Assembly: GCA_017629455.1 (NCBI GenBank)
Contig: JAGBXE010000132.1
Span: forward strand, 1-5,867
DNA length: 5,867 bases
Direction: 5' to 3'
Source: Kiritimatiellia bacterium
Lineage (GTDB): Bacteria; Verrucomicrobiota; Kiritimatiellia; RFP12; UBA1067
Below are positions 1 to 5,867 of the stretch, piece after piece. The notes under the pieces were generated by a model. It did not search any database and was not told where the DNA came from. It was given only the letters and a program-made list of their open reading frames with translations. Within the stretch, counting starts at the first letter, position 1; each line of letters begins with the position of its first letter. Position numbers and translations under genes: made by a program.

Positions 1-11
1 AAGATAAAGTA

Positions 12-1634
12 ATGAAAATCATTAAGCGCAGCGGTCAGGAAGTTGCGTTTGATATTTCCAAGATCGTAAATGCCATACGTAAGGCCAGCCAAGTTGTTGA
101 TTATAAGAACGCGTTGAGTGAAGGGCGTATTAATCTTATTGCCGAAGAAGTCGCTGGCGTTTGCGCAGCTCGCGATCGTGCGATGACGGTTGAAGAAATC
201 CAAGACGTCGTCGAAACGAAAATAATGGAGATGGGTGCGCATGAGGTTGCTAAAAAGTACATCACGTACCGCTACAAGCAGAATCTTTTGCGTCAGGCGA
301 ATACGACCGACCAGCAGATAATGTCGCTTATTGAAAGCAATAATGAAGACGTTAAGCAGGAAAATTCAAATAAGAATCCGCGCATAAATTCTGTCCAGCG
401 CGATTATATGGCCGGCGAAGTGTCGAAGGACGTCGCAGCGCGCTTACTTCTTCCTGCCGATATTGTGCAGGCGCATAAGGAAGGGATTATCCACTTCCAC
501 GATATGGATTATTATGCGCAGCACATGCATAACTGCGATCTCGTCAATCTCGAAGATATGCTTCAAAACGGCACGGTCATTTCCGGTACGATGATCGAAA
601 AGCCTAAAAGCTTTTCAACGGCTTGCAATATCGCTACGCAGATTATTGCGCAAGTTGCCTCGAACCAGTATGGCGGCCAGTCTATTTCGTTAACGCACTT
701 AGCTCCTTTTGTTGAGATATCGCGTCAGGCGATTCGCAAGGAGCTTAAGGATGAGTTTTCCGAATCTGGTGTAGTCATTTCCGACGACGCATTCGATAAG
801 ATTGTTGAAAAGCGTGTGCGCAAGGAGATTCAGAAGGGCGTTCAGACGATTCAGTATCAAGTTGTCACGCTTATGACGACTAACGGCCAGGCTCCGTTTG
901 TTACTGTTTTCATGTATCTTGGCGAAGCCCGCAATGAATCTGAACGCAAGGATTTGGCGCTTATTATCGAAGAGGTTCTCGAAGAGCGCATTCGCGGCGT
1001 TAAGAATGAACAGGGTGTTTACGTAACGCCCGCATTCCCGAAGCTTATCTATGTTCTCGAAGAGCAGAACATTAAGCCAGGAACTCCTTACTGGTACATC
1101 ACCGAGCTTTCGGCTAGGTGTACCGCTAAGCGCATGGTTCCCGATTATATCTCCGAGAAAAAGATGCGCGAGTATAAGCTTTCGACTGGCGAGACTGCCG
1201 GTAACGGCGATTGCTACACGTGCATGGGGTGCCGCTCGTTCCTTACGCCCGACCGTTCTGAAGGCGGTTACGGCAACGTTTCTAACGCGCTAAACTACGT
1301 TCCTGGCAAGCCCAAATATTACGGGCGCTTTAATCAGGGCGTTGTGACAATTAACCTTGTTGACGTTGCGCTCTCGGCGCATGGCGACATCGATAGGTTC
1401 TGGAGCATATTTGATGAGCGTTGCGAGCTTTGCCACAAGGCTCTTCAGTGCCGCCACGAGCGTCTTAAGGGAACGACATCCGATGCTGCGCCAATTCTTT
1501 GGCAGTACGGTGCTCTTGCGCGCTTAAATAAGGGCGAGAAGATCGACAAGCTTCTTTACGGCGGCTATTCAACGATTTCGCTCGGCTATGCTGGCCTTTG
1601 GGAGTGCGTCTATGCCATACCGGCAAAAAGCTAA
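12..1634 (+). CDS. nrdD: Anaerobic (class III) ribonucleoside-triphosphate reductase NrdD, N-terminal part ending at a frameshift
   Basis: Class III reductases make dNTPs from NTPs in the absence of oxygen, using a glycyl radical. Residues 2-90 form an ATP-cone regulatory domain (KRSGQEVAF near the start). The catalytic ten-stranded barrel follows. HNCDLVNLEDML contains Cys175, which probably matches the conserved barrel cysteine (Cys79 in phage T4 NrdD). GDCYTCMGCRSF at 399-410 contains Cys407, which probably matches the thiyl-radical cysteine (Cys290 in T4). The ATG at 12 gives the usual MKIIKR-type N-terminus. Only 11 bases lie upstream and no clear ribosome binding site is visible there. 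The frame closes at TAA 1632-1634 after 540 residues, short of the usual 700 or more, and it lacks the zinc site and glycyl-radical loop. Those continue in another frame just downstream. Identity is very secure; whether this truncated form exists in the cell is doubtful. Confidence 0.95.
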   Translation: MKIIKRSGQEVAFDISKIVNAIRKASQVVDYKNALSEGRINLIAEEVAGVCAARDRAMTVEEIQDVVETKIMEMGAHEVAKKYITYRYKQNLLRQANTTDQQIMSLIESNNEDVKQENSNKNPRINSVQRDYMAGEVSKDVAARLLLPADIVQAHKEGIIHFHDMDYYAQHMHNCDLVNLEDMLQNGTVISGTMIEKPKSFSTACNIATQIIAQVASNQYGGQSISLTHLAPFVEISRQAIRKELKDEFSESGVVISDDAFDKIVEKRVRKEIQKGVQTIQYQVVTLMTTNGQAPFVTVFMYLGEARNESERKDLALIIEEVLEERIRGVKNEQGVYVTPAFPKLIYVLEEQNIKPGTPYWYITELSARCTAKRMVPDYISEKKMREYKLSTGETAGNGDCYTCMGCRSFLTPDRSEGGYGNVSNALNYVPGKPKYYGRFNQGVVTINLVDVALSAHGDIDRFWSIFDERCELCHKALQCRHERLKGTTSDAAPILWQYGALARLNKGEKIDKLLYGGYSTISLGYAGLWECVYAIPAKS

Positions 1635-2239
1635 TTGAGCTAGAAGGTGAGAAGTTTGGTCTTGAAATTATGACAAAGCTCAACGAGTACACTGCAAAGT
1701 GGAAAGCTGCGGAAAACATTGACTATTCAATTTACGGTACGCCTATCGAATCTACAACGTATCGCTTCTCGAAATGCCTCCAGCAGCGTTTCGGGATTAT
1801 TAAGGGCGTTACCGACCGCAACTACATTACAAACTCTTACCACATTCACGTAACTGAACCGATTGACGCTTTCCAAAAGCTTTCAACCGAGGCGAAGTTC
1901 CAGCAGCTTTCGCCGGGTGGCGCCATATCCTATGTCGAAGTTCCGAATATGCAAGACAACTTGCAGGCGGTGCTGTCGATTATGCAGTTCATTTACGAGA
2001 ATATTATGTACGCCGAGCTTAACACGAAGAGCGACTATTGCCAGGAGTGCGGTTTCGATGGTGAGATCGAGATCGTCAAGGACGAATTCGGCAAGCTCAT
2101 CTGGAAGTGCCCCAAGTGTGGCAACGCCGATGAAGCTAAGCTCAATGTAGCGCGTCGCACGTGCGGGTATATTGGTTCTCAGTTCTGGAACCAGGGTCGT
2201 ACGCAAGAGATAAAAGAGCGCGTTCTTCACGTCTCGTAA
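1598..2239 (+). CDS. nrdD: Anaerobic ribonucleoside-triphosphate reductase NrdD, C-terminal part in the shifted frame
   Basis: This frame (open from TTG 1598) continues the NrdD homology without a gap from about base 1619 to the stop at 2237-2239. It holds YGTPIESTTYRF, TNSYHIHV and GGAISYVEVPNMQ, all characteristic of class III reductases. A four-cysteine zinc site follows (CQECG and CPKCG, Cys677/680/700/703 in the repaired numbering). RRTCGYIGSQFW carries the glycyl-radical residue, Gly719 (codon GGG 2165-2167). The TTG at 1598 is only the first nominal start in this frame; residues before about 1619 do not match the family, so this is not an independent gene. Repaired, the whole protein is 742 residues, a normal full-length NrdD. 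All active-site elements are intact once both parts are joined. Confidence 0.94.
   Translation: MGVRLCHTGKKLIELEGEKFGLEIMTKLNEYTAKWKAAENIDYSIYGTPIESTTYRFSKCLQQRFGIIKGVTDRNYITNSYHIHVTEPIDAFQKLSTEAKFQQLSPGGAISYVEVPNMQDNLQAVLSIMQFIYENIMYAELNTKSDYCQECGFDGEIEIVKDEFGKLIWKCPKCGNADEAKLNVARRTCGYIGSQFWNQGRTQEIKERVLHVS
1614..1634 (+). other. nrdD: Single-base frameshift in nrdD
   Basis: The two NrdD halves are joined by a -1 shift. In the first frame the sequence reads ECVYAIPAKS-stop. Adding one G after the AT at 1617-1618 gives ECVYAMTGKKLIELEGEKFG. That matches the MTGK segment I recall from clostridial-type NrdD proteins at this point and runs directly into the second frame. This favours a missing base (mutation, or sequencing or assembly error) over programmed frameshifting. 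The five-A run at 1625-1629 would allow a ribosome to slip, but would give IPAKK rather than MTGKK. The missing-base model is inference from codon reading and remembered homologues. Confidence 0.85.
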
Positions 2240-2255
2240 GGCTTAGCTTTCAGCG

Positions 2256-2771
2256 GTGAATTACGCGTCAATTCGCACTTGCGACATTGCCAACGGCGAA
2301 GGAGTGCGTGTATCGCTCTTTGTTTCGGGCTGCACGCACAGGTGTAAGGGTTGCTTTAATGAGCAGGCGTGGGCATTTTCCTACGGCGAGCCATTTACCC
2401 AAGATGTTGAAGACGAGCTTCTTCGCGCGCTTGAGCCCGATTATATCTCAGGGCTTACGCTACTTGGTGGCGAGCCTATGGAGCCTGAAAACCAGCGTGC
2501 TCTTGTGCCGTTCTTGCGCCGTTTCAGGCATAAGTTCGGCTCTAGGAAGACTCTGTGGGTCTACACAGGCTGCGTTCTGGAAAAAGATCTTACATCACCG
2601 TCGCGTTGGCGCATAGAGCTTACAGATGAGTTTCTGTCAATGGTCGATGTGCTTGTTGACGGGCCCTTTGTTGAGGAACTTAAAGATATTTCGCTTCGCT
2701 TCCGCGGCAGCTCAAATCAGCGCATAATAGATCTTGCCGCTAAAAGGTCTGGTCAATTGACGAAACAGTAA
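2256..2771 (+). CDS. nrdG: Anaerobic ribonucleoside-triphosphate reductase activating protein NrdG (radical SAM)
   Basis: NrdG uses a [4Fe-4S] cluster and S-adenosylmethionine to put the glycyl radical on NrdD. The radical-SAM motif CTHRCKGC supplies Cys26, Cys30 and Cys33. LLGGEPM (69-75) is the GGE-type SAM-binding motif. LWVYTGC (100-106), DVLVDGPF (131-138) and RFRGSSNQRIID (148-159) are hallmark NrdG segments. At 171 residues it is complete and of normal length. The start must be GTG 2256: an in-frame TAG lies at 2244-2246 and there is no other start codon between. No Shine-Dalgarno sequence sits at normal spacing (nearest AAGG at 2238-2241 is 14 bases away). With a 16-base gap after nrdD, translation probably depends on ribosomes finishing nrdD. 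Same operon and working partner as nrdD. Confidence 0.97.
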   Translation: MNYASIRTCDIANGEGVRVSLFVSGCTHRCKGCFNEQAWAFSYGEPFTQDVEDELLRALEPDYISGLTLLGGEPMEPENQRALVPFLRRFRHKFGSRKTLWVYTGCVLEKDLTSPSRWRIELTDEFLSMVDVLVDGPFVEELKDISLRFRGSSNQRIIDLAAKRSGQLTKQ

Positions 2772-2786
2772 TAAATAGGGTATAAT
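2757..2786 (+). promoter_or_regulatory. Sigma-70-like promoter for secG, with palindromic -10 region
   Basis: TTGACG (2757-2762, five of six matches to TTGACA) is separated by 18 bases from a perfect TATAAT (2781-2786). Transcription would start near 2793, about 20 bases before the secG ATG. The -35 lies inside the last codons of nrdG. The -10 is centred in GGGTATAATACCC (2778-2790), whose arms GGGTA and TACCC are perfect inverted repeats. Predicted from sequence only. Confidence 0.65.
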
Positions 2787-2813
2787 ACCCCTTGAAAATG
2801 AAAGGAAAGAAAG

Positions 2814-3185
2814 ATGTCCATTCTTATTGGTTTTCTCTATGTTGTTGAAGTTGCCGTCTGCTTGCTTCTTGCGTTGGTTGTGATGCTTCAGAAGCCGAAA
2901 GAGGGTGGTCTTGGCGGTGCTATCGGCGGTGGTATGCTCGAAGCTTCGCTTGGCGCCGATGCCGGCAACGTCCTTATTAAGACAACTGCCATTCTTGGTA
3001 CTGTTTTTCTTTTGAATACACTCGTTCTTGCGCGCCTTACTTCGACTGTTCATTCTAAGTCGTTGCTTGCCCGCGATGCAGAGCCTGTCGCCGCTGAACA
3101 AGCTCCCAATCTGCCTGTGCCAGAAGCTCCCGCGTTGCCTGCCGCTCCGGCCGCTCCTGAATTGCCGGCTGCTCCCGCGAAATAG
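2814..3185 (+). CDS. secG: Preprotein translocase subunit SecG
   Basis: SecG is the small auxiliary subunit of the SecYEG channel in the inner membrane and assists SecA-driven export. The 123-residue protein has the family layout. There are two hydrophobic membrane segments (about 4-25 and 55-75). Between them is the conserved loop [16 protein letters not shown] (25-40), rich in glycine. After the second segment comes a hydrophilic tail (80-123) that becomes alanine/proline-rich, with repeated LPAAP-type units. Such low-complexity tails are common in SecG and vary between species. The ATG at 2814 has an excellent ribosome binding site, AAGGA at 2802-2806, seven bases upstream, and a strong promoter just before it. 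It is first in a transcription unit with the downstream SDR gene. Confidence 0.95.
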   Translation: MSILIGFLYVVEVAVCLLLALVVMLQKPKEGGLGGAIGGGMLEASLGADAGNVLIKTTAILGTVFLLNTLVLARLTSTVHSKSLLARDAEPVAAEQAPNLPVPEAPALPAAPAAPELPAAPAK

Positions 3186-3193
3186 GAGTTTTG

Positions 3194-4237
3194 GTGAAAG
3201 TTCTTGTCACCGGCGGTTCTGGGTTTCTTGGGATAAACCTCATAAGGTTTCTGCGCACAAAGGGCGTGGAGGAGATTCGCGTTCTTGATATAGCGCCTTT
3301 CGATTATCCCGAGAAAGACGAGCCGTGGCTCAAATTTACGCTTGGCGATGTGCGTGACATCCCTGCTGTTGAGAAGGTGACTGAAGGTTGCGACGTCGTT
3401 GTGCATTGCGCGGCGGCGTTGCCGTTGTACAGCGAAGAAGATATTTTCACGACAGAGGTCGACGGCTGCCGCAATGTTTTAAATGCTGCGCGTAAGTTCG
3501 GTCTAGACAGGATGGTTCAAATCTCTTCGACGGCTGTTTACGGCGTTCCTAAAAAGCATCCTATTTACGAAACTGATCCCCTTATTGGCGTTGGCCCTTA
3601 TGGTCAGGCAAAGATTGATGCCGAGGAAATTTGTCGCCAAGCCATAAAAGAAGGGTATCCAGTTTCAATTATTCGCCCCAAGAGCTTTATCGGGCCTGAA
3701 CGCTTGGGTGTTTTCGCAATGTTCTACGATTGGGCTTATACTGGGCATGGCTTCCCCATGATTGGTAGCGGCAATAACCGCTATCAGCTTATGGATGTCG
3801 ACGACCTTGATGCTGCAATCTGGAACGCAATGACTTATCCGAAAGATGTCGTTGCAACCGAGTTTAATATCGGGGCTAAAGAATTTGCGACGATGAAAGA
3901 GGATTATCAGGCGGTTCTTGATCGCGCTGGCTACGGAAAGAAAATACGTGGCCTGCCGATAAAGCCTATAATTTTCATCTTGCGCATCCTCGAAAAGCTT
4001 CATCTTTCGCCTTTGTATCCATGGGTTTACGAGACGGCGTCGACTGATTCTTTTGTGTCAATTGAAAAGGCCGAGAAGTTGCTTGGTTATAAGCCGCGCT
4101 ACTCCAACAAGCAGGCGCTCATTCGCAATTACGAGTGGTATGTTGAGCATCTTAGTGAATTTGCTGGCAAGTCGGGCGTGTCGCACCGCGTTCCGTGGAA
4201 GCAGGGGCTTCTCGCTTATGCGAAATGGTTTTTTTAA
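3194..4237 (+). CDS. NAD-dependent epimerase/dehydratase-family protein (extended SDR)
   Basis: This is a 347-residue extended short-chain dehydrogenase/reductase, probably cytosolic, acting on a nucleotide sugar, sterol-like or other hydroxylated substrate that I cannot identify. The Rossmann motif TGGSGFLG is at 6-13. Asp32 at the end of strand 2 (RVLDIAP) suggests NAD rather than NADP. GDVRD (51-55) and HCAAA (71-75) are typical cofactor-contact segments. The catalytic set is present: Ser in ISSTAVYG (110-117), Tyr136 and Lys140 in YGQAK. The C-terminal substrate-binding part is complete. TTG at 3191 could also start it, but GTG 3194 is preferred: AGGAG at 3184-3188 is five bases before GTG and only two before TTG, and it yields the normal MKVLVTGG start. 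The ribosome site overlaps the secG stop, suggesting coupling. No functional link to secG is apparent. The precise substrate is unknown. Confidence 0.9.
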   Translation: MKVLVTGGSGFLGINLIRFLRTKGVEEIRVLDIAPFDYPEKDEPWLKFTLGDVRDIPAVEKVTEGCDVVVHCAAALPLYSEEDIFTTEVDGCRNVLNAARKFGLDRMVQISSTAVYGVPKKHPIYETDPLIGVGPYGQAKIDAEEICRQAIKEGYPVSIIRPKSFIGPERLGVFAMFYDWAYTGHGFPMIGSGNNRYQLMDVDDLDAAIWNAMTYPKDVVATEFNIGAKEFATMKEDYQAVLDRAGYGKKIRGLPIKPIIFILRILEKLHLSPLYPWVYETASTDSFVSIEKAEKLLGYKPRYSNKQALIRNYEWYVEHLSEFAGKSGVSHRVPWKQGLLAYAKWFF

Positions 4238-4270
4238 GTAACTTAACGATTACTAAAACAAGAAAGGAAA

Positions 4271-4285
4271 ATGCAAAATGGCTAG
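4271..4285 (+). promoter_or_regulatory. Five-codon upstream mini-frame overlapping the M24 gene start
   Basis: ATG CAA AAT GGC TAG begins seven bases before the M24 start and ends inside its second and third codons, in a different frame. It is only about three bases from the ribosome binding site, so it is probably used poorly and may be chance. It does create an ambiguity about which ATG ribosomes select. Confidence 0.25.
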
Positions 4286-5456
4286 AATACAGATTCCAGT
4301 TGAAGAGTTCAAGCAGCGCGTTGCCAACGCAGCGAAGCTTGTCGCCGAGAAGGGGCTTGACGTTCTCGTTGTGAACGGCTCCGAGGCCGACTATGCTGAT
4401 ACGCGTTACTTCTCGAATTTCTGGCCTGTCTTTGAGCGCGTTGGTGTTGCGATTGCCGCCAACGGTGAGTACATGCTCATGGTTGGCCCCGAGAGCCAGG
4501 TCTTCGCAGGTGACTTCAGCTGGATGGAGAACATCGCTGTTGTTTACCAGTATCGCGAAAGCGCCAACCCGGCTTATCCTGAGCTTAAGAGCGAAACGTT
4601 CAAGGACGTCTTCACGAAGCTCGGTGTCACGGGCGAGAACATCAAGATCGGTATTGCTGCCAAGCTCAACACGAACTGCGTGCAGCTCGAAGGTGTTCGC
4701 GAGTGCTATCCTAAGGCCGAGATTGTTTGGGCCGACGACATTATGCTCGCTTTGCGCCGCATCAAGAGCGACAACGAAATCGCTTGCATCCGCGAAGCTA
4801 CGCGCATCACTGAGCTTGCTACGAGGGCTGTCATGGCTGAGCTTAAGCCTGGCAAGACCGAGCTTGAGCTCGTTGGCGTTGCCCAGAAGTGCATCTACGA
4901 AAACGGTGCTGAATACGAAGGTCTTCCGATGTACTGCTTCGCCGAGAAGTCGACGCGTCACGCGATTTCCCGCTCCAGCTACAAGGTCATCCAGGAAGGC
5001 GATATCGTTCAGTTGAACCTCTCCGCGAAGATTTGCGGTTATTCGCCGTCGATCGGTCTTCCCGTTTGCTGCGGCAAGCTTTCGCCCGAGAAGCGCGAGC
5101 TCGTTCAGTTCGGTCTCGATGCTCACTACTGGACAGAAGAGCACCTCAAGCCTGGTATTCTCGCTTCCGAGGTCGCCAAGGGCTTCATCAAGTTCTACGA
5201 AGAGCACGGTAAGCGCGACAACTACTTCTACGGCCCCTGCCACGGCACTGGCCTTATCGAAGTCGAGGCTCCTTGGATGGAGACGAGCTCCGATTATGAA
5301 CTCATGCCCAACATGACGTTCCAGATCGATACGTTCGTTACCAGCCCGACGTTCGGCCTTCGCTGGGAGAAGCCCGTTGCAATCACCGAGAGCGGCTGCG
5401 TCAATCTCGCGCCGGCTCAGATTGGCACGAACGGCCCGATCGAAGTTTGCAACTAA
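4278..5456 (+). CDS. M24-family (creatinase / Xaa-Pro peptidase fold) protein with a degraded metal site
   Basis: The 392-residue protein has the two-domain layout of Xaa-Pro aminopeptidases and creatinase: an N-terminal creatinase-like domain (about 10-155) and a C-terminal pita-bread domain (about 165-390). GDIVQLNLSAKICGYSPS (241-258) aligns with the metal motif of E. coli PepP, but the two aspartates are Asn247 and Ser258. His322 in HGTGL and Glu364 in LRWEKP keep their ligand positions, while the glutamate after the GM segment is Asp351. His228, before the core motif, matches the catalytic-histidine region of creatinase. So it has the fold, but probably not a normal dinuclear metallopeptidase centre. 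It may be a creatinase-like hydrolase or have another role. AAAGGA at 4263-4268 precedes the ATG by nine bases. All 23 lysines use AAG, unlike neighbouring genes, suggesting strong expression. Fold assignment is firm; substrate is unknown. Confidence 0.88.
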   Translation: MARIQIPVEEFKQRVANAAKLVAEKGLDVLVVNGSEADYADTRYFSNFWPVFERVGVAIAANGEYMLMVGPESQVFAGDFSWMENIAVVYQYRESANPAYPELKSETFKDVFTKLGVTGENIKIGIAAKLNTNCVQLEGVRECYPKAEIVWADDIMLALRRIKSDNEIACIREATRITELATRAVMAELKPGKTELELVGVAQKCIYENGAEYEGLPMYCFAEKSTRHAISRSSYKVIQEGDIVQLNLSAKICGYSPSIGLPVCCGKLSPEKRELVQFGLDAHYWTEEHLKPGILASEVAKGFIKFYEEHGKRDNYFYGPCHGTGLIEVEAPWMETSSDYELMPNMTFQIDTFVTSPTFGLRWEKPVAITESGCVNLAPAQIGTNGPIEVCN

Positions 5457-5470
5457 TTGATTAGGTTGTT

Positions 5471-5508
5471 TAAAGTGCGGCGGTAGTTTTCTTTGCCGCC
5501 GCGCTTTA
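5471..5508 (+). terminator. Probable intrinsic terminator after the M24 gene
   Basis: A 13-base-pair stem is formed by 5471-5483 (TAAAGTGCGGCGG) and 5496-5508 (CCGCCGCGCTTTA), perfect apart from one G-U wobble, around a 12-base T-rich loop. It lies 14 bases after the M24 stop. The T stretch falls at the end of the stem and the downstream sequence is AT-rich but not a clean T-run. It is therefore a good hairpin but not a textbook terminator. Confidence 0.7.
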
Positions 5509-5534
5509 CAATTGATATTAAAAACTGATATACT
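5505..5534 (+). promoter_or_regulatory. Sigma-70-like promoter with extended -10 for the prepilin-like gene
   Basis: TTTACA (5505-5510, five of six matches to TTGACA), then 18 bases, then TATACT (5529-5534). TG at 5526-5527 gives an extended -10. The start of transcription would be near 5541, about 40 bases before the ATG. The -35 box shares bases with the 3' arm of the preceding hairpin. Predicted from sequence only. Confidence 0.6.
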
Positions 5535-5579
5535 CCTTGCTGTAAAAGGTCACGAAATCAAAGACAAGGGTGGTGAATC

Positions 5580-5867
5580 ATGAAAACAAATAAAAAAGGT
5601 TTTACGCTCGTCGAGCTCCTCGTCGTAATCGGCATTCTCGGCATTCTTATGGGTGCTCTCTTCCCGGCTATTGCATCTGCTATGCTTTCTGCTCAGACAG
5701 CAGCTATGTCAATGCGCGGTCGTAACCTCTTCGTCGCCATTACACAGTGCAACACTGAGCGTGAAGGTGCTGGTCTTCAGGCTGTTTGGCCTCAGCAGGA
5801 TACTGCCGATCTTGACGATGATGACAAGAAGGTGATTGGTGCTGCTTCTTCTACCGACTTCTTCAAG
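5580..5867 (+). CDS. Type IV prepilin-like / type II secretion pseudopilin-like protein, N-terminal part (truncated by window end)
   Basis: The frame is open from ATG 5580 to the window edge (96 residues) with no stop. MKTNKKG is a short basic leader. The prepilin peptidase should cut between Gly7 and Phe8, and Glu12 is the conserved +5 glutamate of the mature protein. FTLVELLVVIGILGIL begins the hydrophobic helix that anchors pilins in the membrane and packs them into a filament. The region after it (about 40-96) does not look like a classical pilin. It contains RGRNLFVAITQ, the segment TEREGAGLQAVWPQ and an acidic run, DLDDDDKK. AAGGG at 5566-5570 lies nine bases before the ATG. From memory, such proteins form large families in Lentisphaerae and related PVC bacteria. 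Whether this one is a pilus subunit, pseudopilin or other surface protein cannot be told from this part. Confidence 0.9.
   Translation, partial: MKTNKKGFTLVELLVVIGILGILMGALFPAIASAMLSAQTAAMSMRGRNLFVAITQCNTEREGAGLQAVWPQQDTADLDDDDKKVIGAASSTDFFK

Noticed and set aside
1625..1634. Programmed -1 frameshift at the A run in nrdD
   Set aside because: The slip would give IPAKK, whereas adding one base gives the expected MTGKK. No full A AAA AAG heptamer is in frame, and I know of no programmed shift in nrdD.
2712..3101. Antisense 129-codon frame across the nrdG/secG boundary
   Set aside because: It covers the secG promoter and secG itself, shows no family resemblance, and is explained as a shadow.
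3090..3182. Ala/Pro-coding repeats at the 3' end of secG as a possible DNA repeat element
   Set aside because: The repetition follows from Ala/Pro codons in the SecG tail. The units are imperfect and do not extend beyond the gene.
4238..4277. Separate promoter or terminator between the SDR and M24 genes
   Set aside because: The 40-base gap is AT-rich, but has no hairpin and no convincing -35/-10 pair. A weak TACTAA at 4251-4256 alone is not enough.
4393..5016. 207-codon + strand frame inside the M24-like gene
   Set aside because: The product is rich in Ser, Arg and Leu with no domain signal, as expected from reading a biased gene out of frame.
4152..5243. Long antisense open frame (363 codons) opposite the M24-like gene
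   Set aside because: It lies opposite a well-supported gene with strong GAG/AAG/CTC codon bias, which removes stop codons from the opposite strand. The translation shows no recognisable motif.
5512..5534. TTGATA at 5512-5517 as the -35 box for the prepilin-like gene
   Set aside because: It would leave only 11 bases to TATACT; TTTACA at 5505-5510 gives a workable 18-base spacing.

Overview
The window is about 5.9 kb of gene-dense bacterial DNA. All supported genes are on the + strand, and no intergenic gap exceeds about 125 bases. In order it holds: an anaerobic ribonucleotide reductase pair (nrdD, broken by a frameshift, then nrdG); secG for the Sec translocase; an extended-SDR NAD-dependent epimerase/dehydratase-type gene; a creatinase/Xaa-Pro-peptidase-fold (M24) gene whose metal site is degraded; and the 5' part of a type IV prepilin-like / type II secretion pseudopilin-like gene that runs off the right edge. 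I see no tRNA, rRNA, CRISPR array, insertion sequence, phage gene or attachment site.

Organism: the oxygen-sensitive class III reductase with its activase points to an anaerobe or facultative anaerobe. The NrdD and NrdG sequences resemble those of gut anaerobes. The last gene has a GFTLVELLVVIGILGIL N-terminus followed by a passenger unlike classical pilins. Large families of such proteins are typical of Lentisphaerae/Victivallales, Kiritimatiellae and Planctomycetes, so a gut-type member of the PVC group is my best guess. This is inference from family resemblance, not from a marker gene.

Layout: bases 12-2771 are a nrdD-nrdG operon with a 16-base gap. nrdD is split by what looks like one missing base near 1619, and repairing it restores a complete reductase of about 742 residues. 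A strong sigma-70-like promoter (TTGACG, 18 bases, TATAAT) starts in the last codons of nrdG and serves secG (2814-3185). The SDR gene (3194-4237) follows, with its ribosome binding site overlapping the secG stop codon, so the two are probably co-transcribed and translationally coupled. The M24-like gene (4278-5456) comes 40 bases later and may be read through from the same promoter. Its codon use is far more biased than its neighbours', suggesting high expression. A GC-rich 13-bp hairpin (5471-5508) ends that unit, and a second sigma-70-like promoter with an extended -10 (5505-5534) starts the prepilin-like gene.

Together these are housekeeping DNA-precursor synthesis and protein export, followed by less characterised accessory enzymes and a surface or secretion protein. 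I did not find a clear novel system. The points most worth a second look are the nrdD frameshift, the M24 protein with an altered metal site and unusually optimised codons, and the lineage-specific prepilin-like gene.
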